Source of the DNA: Sphingobacterium thalpophilum
Lineage (GTDB): Bacteria; Bacteroidota; Bacteroidia; Chitinophagales; Chitinophagaceae
Direction of reading: 5' to 3'
DNA: 32,124 nt
Assembly: GCA_945871875.1 (NCBI GenBank)
Contig: CAMBYC010000023.1
Span: 1-32,124 of the forward strand
In this document: positions 7,778-16,521 of the stretch, piece after piece
Layout: each line of letters starts with the position of its first letter
Position numbering within the stretch: the first letter of the stretch is position 1
Made by a program: the position numbers and the translations under genes
The notes under the pieces: generated by a model
The model's input: the letters and a program-made list of their open reading frames with translations, nothing else
Database searches by the model: none
What the model was told of the DNA's origin: nothing

Positions 7778-8569
7778 TTATTGGTTGTTACCGCCTTTAG
7801 GGAAAGTTCTAACAGGAGCAGTGCTACTACTTGAACTACTACTCGAGCTACTGCTTGAGCTACTACTTGAACTACTTGATGAATTTGTGCTTCTTGATGA
7901 AGAACTACTATTGTTAGAAGAACTATTATTAGAACTGCCGGGATTAAAAACTCTTATATTTGAACTTCCTGAAGATCCTTCACTCAAAATTGAGTTAAAA
8001 AATCTACCAACATTACCATTAGAAAAAGTTTTTACTGGATTTGACCTTGGAGAAGAAATTGTAATGGTTTTATTTCCAGTTTTAGGATCTGTAATTAAAG
8101 TAGCATTACCAGTGTTGCCAGAATAAGTGTTTAAATTATAATTTCTTGGTGCATTTACCCTTGTATCTTTTTGTATGGGGTGCATAATTACAACTGGTGT
8201 GCCATAAAATCCTGCATGAAACGGATTTATATTATTGTATCTTGGCCCGTAACCAACGTAAGTGTTAGTTGTGTAATAATTGTAATAATTTTGATTGTTC
8301 CAATAGGGGTCATTCCAATAGTTATAATCATTATCAAAAGAAGACCATCTGTTGCGACTGATTATTTTCATTCTGAGATAACGATCTGACACATCAATGT
8401 CGTTATAGCTATTGTATCTTTCTTTCGATTGACGTGTTTCTACATAATCTGGATTATTATTGGCAGGAGAATAATAAACATCATCTGGAGTTTGTCCAGA
8501 TTTATACACAGAAGAACAACTGGCTAAAAAGAGAAATAAAACTGAAATTTGTAAAGTTCTTGTGCTCAT
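7778..8569 (-). CDS. Lipoprotein with Tyr/Asn-rich middle and poly-Ser tail
   Basis: This 263-residue protein has a lipoprotein signal: ISVLFLFLASCSS, with the lipobox Cys near residue 18. A short conserved-looking stretch GQTPDDVYYSP follows, then a region rich in Tyr, Asn and Trp (NDYNYWNDPYWNNQNYYNYY) and a Gly/Asn-rich linker. The C-terminal 70 residues are mainly Ser with some Asn, ending TAPVRTFPKGGNNQ. I do not recognise a domain or a function. The TPDDVYYSP motif occurs, from memory, in uncharacterised lipoproteins of this family of bacteria. The likely site is the outer membrane or cell surface. The Ser tract is encoded by a 12-bp tandem repeat, so its length could vary between strains. 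Confidence 0.82.
   Translation of the reverse strand: MSTRTLQISVLFLFLASCSSVYKSGQTPDDVYYSPANNNPDYVETRQSKERYNSYNDIDVSDRYLRMKIISRNRWSSFDNDYNYWNDPYWNNQNYYNYYTTNTYVGYGPRYNNINPFHAGFYGTPVVIMHPIQKDTRVNAPRNYNLNTYSGNTGNATLITDPKTGNKTITISSPRSNPVKTFSNGNVGRFFNSILSEGSSGSSNIRVFNPGSSNNSSSNNSSSSSRSTNSSSSSSSSSSSSSSSSSSSSTAPVRTFPKGGNNQ
7826..7873. repeat. 12-bp minisatellite coding for poly-Ser
   Basis: Four adjacent 12-bp units occur: ACTACTTGAACT, ACTACTCGAGCT, ACTGCTTGAGCT and ACTACTTGAACT. Each codes four serines on the minus strand. The first and last units are identical. In-frame gain or loss of units would change the Ser tract without breaking the gene. Confidence 0.8.
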
Positions 8570-8580
8570 AACAAACAGTG

Positions 8581-8613
8581 TTTGATGAATTGAATATGAA
8601 GTTACTACATTTG
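8581..8613 (+). promoter_or_regulatory. Promoter of proS
   Basis: TTTG at 8581-8584 and TACATTTG at 8606-8613 are separated by 21 nt, matching the Bacteroidota TTTG / TAnnTTTG promoter. The start site would be near 8619, about 56 nt before the proS ATG. Confidence 0.7.
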
Positions 8614-8622
8614 CATATTCAA
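8590..8622. promoter_or_regulatory. Inverted repeat around the proS -7 element
   Basis: TTGAATATG (8590-8598) and CATATTCAA (8614-8622) are perfect 9-bp inverted complements. The 15-nt interval contains the TACATTTG element, which directly abuts the right arm. This geometry suits an operator that blocks the promoter, although it could be chance in AT-rich DNA. Confidence 0.4.
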
Positions 8623-8674
8623 AGTTTCAAAATTTAGATAACAAAAGTGTAAACAATGTTAATTTTTTCATAAA

Positions 8675-10153
8675 ATGAGTAAGGAAATTACTTCAAGAAC
8701 AGCAGATTACTCCCAATGGTATACAGATTTGGTTTTAAAAGGTGGTTTAGCCGATTATTCTGCAGTAAGGGGTTGTATGGTTATCAAACCTTATGGTTAT
8801 GCACTTTGGGAAAACATGCGTGATCAATTGGATAAAATGTTCAAAGATACCGGTCATGTGAATGCTTATTTCCCATTATTTGTTCCTCGTAGTTTTCTAG
8901 AAAAAGAAGAGGGGCATGCTGAAGGTTTCGCCAAAGAATGTGCAGTTGTAACACATTATAGATTGAAAGCTGACCCCAACAATAAAGGTAAATTAATGGT
9001 TGATCCAGATGCAAAATTGGATGAAGAGTTAATTATAAGACCAACTTCTGAAGCAATTATTTGGAATGCTTACCGCGATTGGATTAAATCTTATCGTGAT
9101 TTACCATTATTGATTAATCAATGGGCAAATGTAGTAAGGTGGGAGATGAGGACACGATTGTTTCTTCGTACTGCCGAATTTTTATGGCAAGAAGGGCATA
9201 CCGCGCATGCAACAGCATCGGAAGCTATTGCTGAATCGGTAAAAATGCTAGGTGTTTATGCTGATTTTGTTGAAAACTTCATGGCTGTTCCAGTAATAAA
9301 AGGAGTGAAAACACCAAATGAAAGATTTGCAGGTGCTTTAGATACTTATTGCATTGAGGCTTTAATGCAAGATGGAAAAGCATTGCAAGCAGGAACTTCG
9401 CATTTTCTTGGGCAAAATTTTGCTAAAGCATTTGAAGTTAAATACCTAAATCGAGAAAACCAGCTTGAATACGTTTGGGCAACTTCTTGGGGTGTTTCTA
9501 CAAGATTAATAGGTGCATTAATTATGGCTCATAGTGACGATGAAGGTTTAATCATGCCTCCCAAACTTGCACCAACGCAAGTGGTAATCGTCCCTATTTA
9601 TAAAGGAGATGAACAAAAAAAGGCAATCGATGATACCGTTTTTGAATTGATGGATGATTTGAAGAAAATTGGCATCAGGGTTAAATATGATGATTCAGAC
9701 AATGCACGCCCAGGTTGGAAATTCGCAGAATACGAATTAAAGGGTATTCCCGTTCGTTTGGCACTTGGTGCAAGAGATTTGGAAAATAAAGTGGTGGAAG
9801 TGGCAAGAAGAGATACAAAAGAGAAAACCTCTGTGCCTTTAATTGGCTTGGCTTCTTACATCCAAGAATTATTAACAACCATTCAGAATGACATGTTCAA
9901 TAAAGCAAAGGCTTATCGCGACAGTCATATTACTACTGTAAATTCTTGGGAAGAGTTTAAATCGGTATTGCAAGAAAAAGGTGGATTCGTTTCCGCTCAT
10001 TGGGATGGAACCAGTGAAACCGAAGAAAAAATTAAAGAAGATTCAAAAGCTACCATACGTTGTATTCCAATTGATAATCCTTTGGAAGAAGGAGTTTGTG
10101 TGTTTAGCGGGAAACCTAGTACACAAAGGGTTTTATTTGCATTGGCTTATTAA
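8675..10153 (+). CDS. proS: Prolyl-tRNA synthetase, archaeal/eukaryotic type
   Basis: The 492-residue enzyme charges tRNA-Pro with proline in the cytoplasm. Class II motifs are visible: motif 1 at [22 protein letters not shown], motif 2 at [22 protein letters not shown], and proline-binding [25 protein letters not shown] and the motif 3 region [20 protein letters not shown] follow. The anticodon-binding domain begins at [14 protein letters not shown], and the protein ends with a short version of the C-terminal domain (CIPIDNP to VLFALAY). It lacks the editing insertion of the bacterial-type enzyme, so it is the shorter archaeal/eukaryotic-like form normal for Bacteroidota. It has its own promoter and terminator. 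Confidence 0.97.
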   Translation: MSKEITSRTADYSQWYTDLVLKGGLADYSAVRGCMVIKPYGYALWENMRDQLDKMFKDTGHVNAYFPLFVPRSFLEKEEGHAEGFAKECAVVTHYRLKADPNNKGKLMVDPDAKLDEELIIRPTSEAIIWNAYRDWIKSYRDLPLLINQWANVVRWEMRTRLFLRTAEFLWQEGHTAHATASEAIAESVKMLGVYADFVENFMAVPVIKGVKTPNERFAGALDTYCIEALMQDGKALQAGTSHFLGQNFAKAFEVKYLNRENQLEYVWATSWGVSTRLIGALIMAHSDDEGLIMPPKLAPTQVVIVPIYKGDEQKKAIDDTVFELMDDLKKIGIRVKYDDSDNARPGWKFAEYELKGIPVRLALGARDLENKVVEVARRDTKEKTSVPLIGLASYIQELLTTIQNDMFNKAKAYRDSHITTVNSWEEFKSVLQEKGGFVSAHWDGTSETEEKIKEDSKATIRCIPIDNPLEEGVCVFSGKPSTQRVLFALAY

Positions 10154-10169
10154 TTGGTAAACTATTTTT

Positions 10170-10205
10170 AAAGCCAGTCTGGAGTTATAATTTCAGACTG
10201 GCTTT
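10170..10205 (+). terminator. Terminator of proS
   Basis: Positions 10170-10181 and 10194-10205 form a perfect 12-bp stem with a 12-nt loop, and the T run at 10203-10208 follows. It starts 17 nt after the proS stop and lies between the convergent proS and methyltransferase genes. Confidence 0.9.
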
Positions 10206-10209
10206 TTTG

Positions 10210-11004
10210 TTAGTTTTTTATCAAATAGTAAACACAGGTGGTAAAAAAATTTCTAAAAAAGGGAATTGATGCAATCAACTTAAATTGTTTTCTTGGCTGC
10301 ACACCAAATTTGTATTTATAGATTGGATTGATAAGATAAAATGTTTTTGCAGCAATTGTGTAATTCGATTTTAGTACTATTCCTTCGAAACGTTCAATTG
10401 AAATACCAGTATCTTTTATTTCAAGCAATTCTTTAATAGTAAATTGGTTTTCACCAAACAACTGTAAAACCCCTTTATATAAAAAGGTTGGCAACAAATG
10501 AAACCAAGGCAAAATAGATAAAAACTTATTGCTACAAACCTGTTGGTGCCCCCCGTGCGGCATATACCAAGGAGGAAATCCAAAATAAACAAACCCGCTG
10601 GGCTTTAAAAACTTTTTAAGATATGGTATGAATTTATTTTGGTCTGGAATGTGTTCAACAACATCTTTTAAGATAATTAAGTCAAATTTTCCAGCATATT
10701 GTGTTAAAGCCTCTTCTTCGTAAATATTACGATTTACAATTTCAACCAACCCTTCATTGAGGTATTGTTCTAAGAAATGCCTTGCAAAATTAGCTTTGGT
10801 TTCATCAAGTTCAATGCCTGTGCAAGAACAACCCTTTTCTAAAAATGGAATTAAAACTCCACCATCTCCGCAACCAATATCTAAAATCTTTAAATCAGAA
10901 GTAATCTGAATAACTTCCTCAATAAATGGAATGACAAATGCTCTTGCATTTTCTGCCTGTTGTTGAAATCTTACTTGTTCATTGTGGTGCTGAATCAATG
11001 CCAT
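10210..11004 (-). CDS. Class I SAM-dependent methyltransferase
   Basis: The 264-residue protein has the Rossmann-type SAM-binding core: motif I LKILDIGCGDGGVLIPFLE (about residue 38 onward), motif II CTGIELDETKANFARHFL, and IILKDVVEHIPD, the post-II acidic loop seen in UbiE/UbiG and Methyltransf_11/23 families. A hydrophobic stretch GFVYFGFPPWYMPHGGHQQV follows, and the C-terminal third is rich in aromatic and basic residues, perhaps lying against a membrane. The substrate is unknown. It is read toward proS and ends beside its terminator. The esterase gene lies 64 nt upstream on the same strand, so it may be part of the esterase/transporter transcript, but no functional link is clear. Confidence 0.82.
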   Translation of the reverse strand: MALIQHHNEQVRFQQQAENARAFVIPFIEEVIQITSDLKILDIGCGDGGVLIPFLEKGCSCTGIELDETKANFARHFLEQYLNEGLVEIVNRNIYEEEALTQYAGKFDLIILKDVVEHIPDQNKFIPYLKKFLKPSGFVYFGFPPWYMPHGGHQQVCSNKFLSILPWFHLLPTFLYKGVLQLFGENQFTIKELLEIKDTGISIERFEGIVLKSNYTIAAKTFYLINPIYKYKFGVQPRKQFKLIASIPFFRNFFTTCVYYLIKN

Positions 11005-11068
11005 ACTGCAAAATAAATCAAACTACTCAAGTAAACGCTAGTTTTTAATTTTTCAATTGATTTTGAGA

Positions 11069-11923
11069 TTAATATTGGTGAAAACTCATCGAAATAAATT
11101 CTAAAACCTTTGGCAAAGATGCTCTCCAATAGGTCCATGTATGACCACCATCTCGAATTCTAAATTCATGTGGAATGTCTTTTTTAGTCATTGCTATATG
11201 AACCAACATATTTCCTTCGCCCAAGCGATCATCATCGCCACAATCAATATACCAACGAACTGCTTTTTTTTGTTGATCACTAATGGTATTGATTTGTTGC
11301 AAAGCACTATTGATGTTAAAAAAATTATTGATTGTATTATTATCGAGTGATGAATCTGATTTTAATAGATATTTAGTTGCCTCTTCGATATTTAAAGATC
11401 CCACAGAAGCACTTAGCGGACAAGATGATGCAAATAGTTCTGGGTGGTGTAACGCATAAATAAATGCACCTCCTCCGCCCATCGACAATCCACTTATCGC
11501 TCTAAATCTCTTTTCGTTCTTTGTGCGATAGTTTTTTTCAATGAAAGGCATAAATTCTTGAAAAAAGAAATCTTCATAACGCCATTCATTTTTGGGATCA
11601 TTGAAATATCCTTTCTTAGTAGTGTTTGCATCTGGCATTACAATTATCATTTGGGTAGCCAAACCTTTAATAAAAGATTGATCTGCAATATACTGTACTT
11701 CCCCAAATTGTATCCAACCCGTTTGGTCATCACCACTGCCGTGTAATAAATACAATACCGGATAGCTTCGTTGCGAAGTTTCATAATCTGGAGGAAGATA
11801 GATTGCATATTTCCTTTCCATATTGAGTATTTTACTCTTTAATGTAAGGTTATCAAAAACTTTGCTTCCTTGAGCAATTGCAAAAAATGGTATAACTGCG
11901 AATATGAAAAGTAGTTTTTTCAT
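11069..11923 (-). CDS. Secreted CE1-like esterase (alpha/beta hydrolase)
   Basis: The 284-residue protein starts with a signal peptide (MKKLLFIFAVIPFFAIAQG) and belongs to the esterase D / CE1 group that includes feruloyl and acetyl-xylan esterases. Visible elements are YLPPDY, YPVLYLLHGSGDDQTGW, MIIVMPDAN, the nucleophile elbow GLSMGGGG (Ser147), an Asp in DCGDDD (about residue 230) and the His in GGHTWTYW (His261). The substrate is probably an acyl ester on a plant or algal polysaccharide, by analogy only. The gene follows the MFS transporter gene after 5 nt on the same strand, so the pair is an operon: extracytoplasmic deacylation plus uptake of a sugar acid is a sensible combination, though not proven. 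Confidence 0.85.
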   Translation of the reverse strand: MKKLLFIFAVIPFFAIAQGSKVFDNLTLKSKILNMERKYAIYLPPDYETSQRSYPVLYLLHGSGDDQTGWIQFGEVQYIADQSFIKGLATQMIIVMPDANTTKKGYFNDPKNEWRYEDFFFQEFMPFIEKNYRTKNEKRFRAISGLSMGGGGAFIYALHHPELFASSCPLSASVGSLNIEEATKYLLKSDSSLDNNTINNFFNINSALQQINTISDQQKKAVRWYIDCGDDDRLGEGNMLVHIAMTKKDIPHEFRIRDGGHTWTYWRASLPKVLEFISMSFHQY

Positions 11924-11928
11924 TTTAA

Positions 11929-13212
11929 TTATATTTTAGACGAATTAGGAAAAAATTGTAAAGAAACATAACTCAGCGGAACTAAAATTGCACCAAGTAT
12001 GAAAAAAGATTCATAATTGGTTTGGGTTAAGATAGGAACCATCCAAGTGGTTATCAAAATGCCTACAACTGCCGCCGTTCCTCCCATTCCAGAAACTATT
12101 CCTACATTTTTGGCATGAAATACGTCGGAAGGTAAAGTTTGTAAATTGTTAATTACCACTTGGAATCCCAAAAGCGTAAATCCTATTAAAATAATTGCAA
12201 GCGTTGGATTTGAAGGTAATTTTTGCAATAAGATTACAGTAGAAACCAACGATATGAGCATTATTGTTGATCCTATAGCAATAGTTTGTTTTCTTGCTTT
12301 TGTTGGCGAAGCACCTTTTCGTATTAGAAATGAGGAATACAATCCACCACCAATTCCACCAATTGCTGCCATTAAATAGGGCGCCCATGCAAAGGCTCCA
12401 ATCTGTTTAATGTCAAAAGTATATTGTTCCTTCAAAAAAGTGGGCAGCCAAGTTACAAAAAGCCACCAAACAGGATCTATGAAAAAACGTGCTGCAATAA
12501 TACTCCAAACCGATTTGAATTTAAACAATTCTCTCCAAGTATACATTTTTGAATCGGCTACAGGTGTAGTTAAAGCCATTGAATTTCCTTCAATATGATT
12601 TTTTTCTTCTTCTGTAATCCATGGGTGCTGGTTTGGTGTTGTCTTATTAACAATCATCCAAGGAATTATCCAAATAAAACCCAATACAGCAATTCCAGCA
12701 AAGCAGCCTTTCCAACCTATAGTCAAATATAAAAGTGCGATTACTGGGGCACTAATTACAGAACCTAATGAAGCACCTGCACCAAAAATCCCTTGTGCAA
12801 TGGCTCTTTCTTTCGATGGAAACCATTCTGCATTTGTTTTTGTAGCTCCTGGCCAATTGCCTGCTTCACTAACCCCCAATAGCATTCTAAAAACATTAAA
12901 AGACATCAAGCTCTTGGCTAAAGCATGTAATGCAATCGCAATACTCCAAACACCAATTGATATCGCCATTCCCATTTTTGTTCCAATAGCATCCATCATT
13001 TTGCCGGTCAATGTTTGACCGATAGCATAAGCCACCATAAAAAAACTAGTTATCAATGCCAATGCCTTTTTATTATCTGCATCCGCAATGCCAAAATCTT
13101 TATAAATGTATGGCCACATAATATTGATTGCACTTCTATCTATATAATTTATTATTGTTGCAATGGCAATTAAGGATATAATCCACCAGCGTAAACCTTT
13201 AATTTTAAACAT
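11929..13212 (-). CDS. MFS transporter, ACS family (ExuT-like)
   Basis: The 427-residue protein has about twelve hydrophobic helices and fits the anion:cation symporter family that takes up hexuronates and other sugar acids. The first helix contains ATIINYIDRSAINIMWPYI, and the loop 4 block reads MLLGVSEAGNWPGATK followed by AEWFPSKERAIAQGIFGAG, a hallmark of ExuT/GudP-type carriers. WWLFVTWLPTFLKEQY lies after the central loop. It acts in the inner membrane. The exact substrate (galacturonate, glucuronate or another) cannot be told. It is the first gene of the pair with the esterase 5 nt downstream. The upstream 195 nt show no good promoter match for this strand. Confidence 0.88.
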   Translation of the reverse strand: MFKIKGLRWWIISLIAIATIINYIDRSAINIMWPYIYKDFGIADADNKKALALITSFFMVAYAIGQTLTGKMMDAIGTKMGMAISIGVWSIAIALHALAKSLMSFNVFRMLLGVSEAGNWPGATKTNAEWFPSKERAIAQGIFGAGASLGSVISAPVIALLYLTIGWKGCFAGIAVLGFIWIIPWMIVNKTTPNQHPWITEEEKNHIEGNSMALTTPVADSKMYTWRELFKFKSVWSIIAARFFIDPVWWLFVTWLPTFLKEQYTFDIKQIGAFAWAPYLMAAIGGIGGGLYSSFLIRKGASPTKARKQTIAIGSTIMLISLVSTVILLQKLPSNPTLAIILIGFTLLGFQVVINNLQTLPSDVFHAKNVGIVSGMGGTAAVVGILITTWMVPILTQTNYESFFILGAILVPLSYVSLQFFPNSSKI

Positions 13213-13351
13213 TATAATTGTGGTGCTTGTTTTTTAGGTTTTGATAACAATAATTTTTTCACGTTTTAAATATAGTGAATTTGCTATAACTGTTGATTCT
13301 GATTGGAATTTCTTTCTTGAATTATTACTGGAATTGATAAATTAAATATTT

Positions 13352-13385
13352 TTTGTGCTTTAGAAAAATGGCTGGTGTATTTTTG
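13352..13385 (+). promoter_or_regulatory. Possible promoter of truB
   Basis: TTTG at 13352-13355 and TATTTTTG at 13378-13385 are 22 nt apart, one more than the usual Bacteroidota spacing. The start site would fall near 13391, about 17 nt before the ATG. Confidence 0.42.
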
Positions 13386-13407
13386 ACCTTCATCTCCATT
13401 TGAAAAT

Positions 13408-14103
13408 ATGAGTGCAGCTTGGCAAGAAGAATTCCTTAGTGGAAAAGTATTATTGGTTAATAAACCCCTTCAATGGACGTCTTTTGACGTTGTAAAAAAA
13501 ATAAGAATCCTAACTGGCGTAAGTAAAGTTGGTCATGCAGGTACCTTAGATCCACTTGCAACCGGATTGCTTATTGTTTGTACCGGTAAATTCACTAAAA
13601 GCATTAATGATTTCATGGCTAAAGAGAAAGAATATGCAGGAACCATTACCTTGGGATCTTTAACGCCAAGTTTTGATTTAGAAACAGAACCCGAACAAAT
13701 TAAATCTATTGATCACTTGGATGAAGCAAAAATACAAGCTGCAATAAATCCTTTTTTAGGTGAAATTGAACAAATGCCTCCAATATTTTCAGCTATAAAA
13801 AAGAATGGTCAGGCTGCTTACATAAGTGCAAGAAAAGGTGTTGAAGTAAAATTAGACCCTAGAAAGGTTACCATTCACGAATTTCAAATACCTCTTATTG
13901 AAATGCCTAAAGTACATTTTAAAATAATTTGTTCAACAGGAACTTATATAAGAAGTATTGCTAATGATTTTGGAGCAACATTGGGCTGTGGCGGACATTT
14001 GTCTAGCTTATGCAGAACTCGCATTGGTCAGTTTGAGTTGAAAGATGCCATCACCATCACTGATTTTGAAGCATATATCAATCAATTGAAAGCATCAAAC
14101 TAA
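13408..14103 (+). CDS. truB: tRNA pseudouridine(55) synthase
   Basis: TruB makes pseudouridine 55 in the T loop of tRNAs. The 231-residue protein carries KPLQWTSFDVV at residues 19-29 and the catalytic block GHAGTLDPLATGLL with Asp48. YAGTITLG and GEIEQMPPIFSAIKKNGQ come next, then the CSTGTYIRSIANDFGATLGC segment. It is short and lacks the C-terminal PUA domain of Escherichia coli TruB, which is common in this phylum. Its last 4 bp overlap the end of the convergent TamL-like gene. Other tRNA genes (cca, miaA) lie about 8 to 10 kb away and are not in the same operon. Confidence 0.96.
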   Translation: MSAAWQEEFLSGKVLLVNKPLQWTSFDVVKKIRILTGVSKVGHAGTLDPLATGLLIVCTGKFTKSINDFMAKEKEYAGTITLGSLTPSFDLETEPEQIKSIDHLDEAKIQAAINPFLGEIEQMPPIFSAIKKNGQAAYISARKGVEVKLDPRKVTIHEFQIPLIEMPKVHFKIICSTGTYIRSIANDFGATLGCGGHLSSLCRTRIGQFELKDAITITDFEAYINQLKASN

Positions 14104-16508
14104 AAAGGATAACCAATTGCAAATTGAAATACCGGTTTGTTCCATACTCCATTTACCAACCAACCATTTTTATTTGTAGAATAGAAACCTGAACCAATTG
14201 ATTTATCTGGTCCATACCTAGGATCTTTGAAAGGATAACCAAGATCAAACCTTAATAAGAAAAACGAAAAGTCCATTCTAATCCCATAACCTGGAGATAT
14301 GGCAAGATCTTTATAAAAATTCTTCAAACTGAACTGTGCTCCAGGCAAATCACCATTTAAATCATGCCTATACCAAATATTTCCAACATCTGTAAATAAA
14401 GCTCCTTTCATCCAAAATCCAAAGAATTGAAAAAGATTAAAACGATATTCTAGATTGGTTTCTAATCGCATATCTGCATATTTATCATTAAATACACCGT
14501 TTGAAAGGGTATCTAAAAAAATATTGGATCCAACACCTAATTTCCTGATTTGCCAACCTCTCATACTATTTGGACCTCCAGCAAAATAACTTCTAAAGAA
14601 TGGTAACGTGATTTCTCCCTTCCTGCTATTGGTTTGAAGTGCATTTCCATAACCCGCAAAAAACCTAAATGCTAGTGATGTTTTTCTGTAATTAATATAG
14701 TGTCTATAATCTAAATCAAACCGTACAAATTTGAAAAGATCTGCCAAAACTTTTCCTTGTGACGTTTGATTTTTGAACAAAGTGCCTAAAATTAAACCTG
14801 ATTCTTCTCCATATACTCTTATCAAATCTAAATGTTTGGCGTTGGGTAGTCCAAAAGTTCTTGTATAACCAGCATTTGCACCAATGATGAGTCCATTATT
14901 GTACGCATATACCAACAATGGATTTTTTTGTAAAGCTTCTTTAAATAAAACATCTTGATTGATTCTAGTTAGTTCAATATTGATGGGTTTAAATTGCCAA
15001 GTGGTATATAAATTTGGTTTCCATTCATAACCTATAAATATATTTGCTGAACGTAAAATATAATATTGAAAGCGGTTTATGTACGCAAAATCTAAACTTA
15101 CAACCGATTTTGCTCCTTGAATGTCTTTTAAAAGTCCTGAATTTAGGGGTTTTAATAACCATGGAATAGTAAACCTGTTGCTAAAAGTGATTTCATTAGA
15201 AAGAATCTTTTGAAAATCATTAAACTCTAATCCTGCACGAACAGTATTGTCTAATTGAATCGCCTTTTTTGCAATATTTCGGTTTTTTAATCTAAAATTT
15301 ATTGCAAAACCTGCTTTTCCACTTCCAATCAATACCAATTGACTTGTGTTTAATACACTACTTCCTTCCAAATCAATACTAAAAAATTGTTTTTTTGCGG
15401 AAGTCAATTGTAATGTGTAATCTATTGTATGTAAACTATCGTTTTGGTTTGGTATAATATTGATATTTTGCCAAGCCCCTAAGCGATTAAAATTGTTTAA
15501 TGTTTTACTGAAATTTTGTTGATTAAAAAGTTGTCCTGGCTTTAATGCAATATTACTGGTTATAAACTTAGCGTCAAAAGTGTTTTTTAGAGAATAAAGT
15601 ACAAATCCATCTAGTTCAGTTTTTACAGTATCTTCTGTTTTGGTAGATATTTCATTCGATAAATCTGGATAAATTGAAAAAGTGCCAACTTTATAGGGTA
15701 ATTTTTCAATTCCATCTTTAGGTGAATACATTCTAAAAAAAATGGATATACTTGGATTGTCTTTCTTTTTTTGTTTTATAACTGCTAACCTTCGTAAATA
15801 TTCAAAGGCATCTATTGAGGGATCTAATAATTCAGTATAACTAGAATCTGCTTCAACATAAAATTCATCTCTTGTAATTGTATAATACCCTTTGTTTTTG
15901 AAGATAGTTACCAATCTATTCAGTTCTTGGTCGATTGTGGAATAATAAAATGGTTCTCCTTTTTTGACAAATGCTTCATTTTGACTTTCAATGGCAATTT
16001 TTTGAAGATTTGAATCTGGTAAATCATAGGCAATTGTGTCAATATGGTATAATTTACCTAGCGAAATATTGTAGTTTACTTTTATTCTTTGTTGGTCTTT
16101 AACTGTTGTTATAGAACTATCAAAGTAAATTGAACTACTCAAGAAACCGTTACTGTGGAGCAAGTTTAACATATTGTTCTGGGTTTGATTTACCATTTCT
16201 TCAGAAAAAGAAGATGGTTTATCAATAACCGAAACTGGAATTATGAAAGGGAATTTGGGCCACGGCAACTCATTTATTGGCTTAACGGCTACACTATCTT
16301 CAATTTGTTGAAAAAGAGCATTTTGGAGAAAACTTGTTTTTGCTTTATCAAGATTATTGCTTCCTTTGAATTTAATGGTATTTTTGAAAATAAATGGTTT
16401 ATTTGGTGTGTAATGTTTTACAATCGTACAAGACGAAAAAATAAAACAAGTCAACCAAAAAACCGTGAGAATCGAAAAGAAATTAATATTTAAAATAGGT
16501 AAGCGCAT
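14100..16508 (-). CDS. TamL-like BamA/TamA family outer membrane lipoprotein
   Basis: The 802-residue protein begins with a lipoprotein-type signal, FWLTCFIFSSC with a Cys near residue 27. This marks the TamL form of TamA found in Bacteroidota. The middle contains POTRA-like segments, for example YNISLGKLYHIDTIAYDLPD and PFYYSTIDQELNRLVTIFKN. The C-terminal half is an Omp85 barrel with FRSYFAGGPNSMRGWQIRKL, containing the R-G-W/F motif of the family's lid loop, and PGYGIRMDFSFFLLRFDLGY near the end; the last residue is Phe. It probably helps insert outer membrane proteins together with a TamB partner, which is not in the window. It overlaps truB by 4 bp tail to tail, and its start is 13 nt from the divergent SpoU gene. 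Confidence 0.9.
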   Translation of the reverse strand: MRLPILNINFFSILTVFWLTCFIFSSCTIVKHYTPNKPFIFKNTIKFKGSNNLDKAKTSFLQNALFQQIEDSVAVKPINELPWPKFPFIIPVSVIDKPSSFSEEMVNQTQNNMLNLLHSNGFLSSSIYFDSSITTVKDQQRIKVNYNISLGKLYHIDTIAYDLPDSNLQKIAIESQNEAFVKKGEPFYYSTIDQELNRLVTIFKNKGYYTITRDEFYVEADSSYTELLDPSIDAFEYLRRLAVIKQKKKDNPSISIFFRMYSPKDGIEKLPYKVGTFSIYPDLSNEISTKTEDTVKTELDGFVLYSLKNTFDAKFITSNIALKPGQLFNQQNFSKTLNNFNRLGAWQNINIIPNQNDSLHTIDYTLQLTSAKKQFFSIDLEGSSVLNTSQLVLIGSGKAGFAINFRLKNRNIAKKAIQLDNTVRAGLEFNDFQKILSNEITFSNRFTIPWLLKPLNSGLLKDIQGAKSVVSLDFAYINRFQYYILRSANIFIGYEWKPNLYTTWQFKPINIELTRINQDVLFKEALQKNPLLVYAYNNGLIIGANAGYTRTFGLPNAKHLDLIRVYGEESGLILGTLFKNQTSQGKVLADLFKFVRFDLDYRHYINYRKTSLAFRFFAGYGNALQTNSRKGEITLPFFRSYFAGGPNSMRGWQIRKLGVGSNIFLDTLSNGVFNDKYADMRLETNLEYRFNLFQFFGFWMKGALFTDVGNIWYRHDLNGDLPGAQFSLKNFYKDLAISPGYGIRMDFSFFLLRFDLGYPFKDPRYGPDKSIGSGFYSTNKNGWLVNGVWNKPVFQFAIGYPF

Positions 16509-16521
16509 AACTTTTTAGCTC

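Noticed and set aside
7761-8126. Open frame on the plus strand giving a Leu/Glu-rich 121-residue product
   Set aside because: It is the antisense image of the Ser-rich lipoprotein gene: the 12-bp repeat gives LeuLeuGluLeu in this frame. No start context and no homology.
11929-13212. MFS transporter as the fucose permease of the fucose island
   Set aside because: Motifs fit the sugar-acid (ExuT-like) carriers rather than FucP, and it is 8 kb away in an operon with an esterase.
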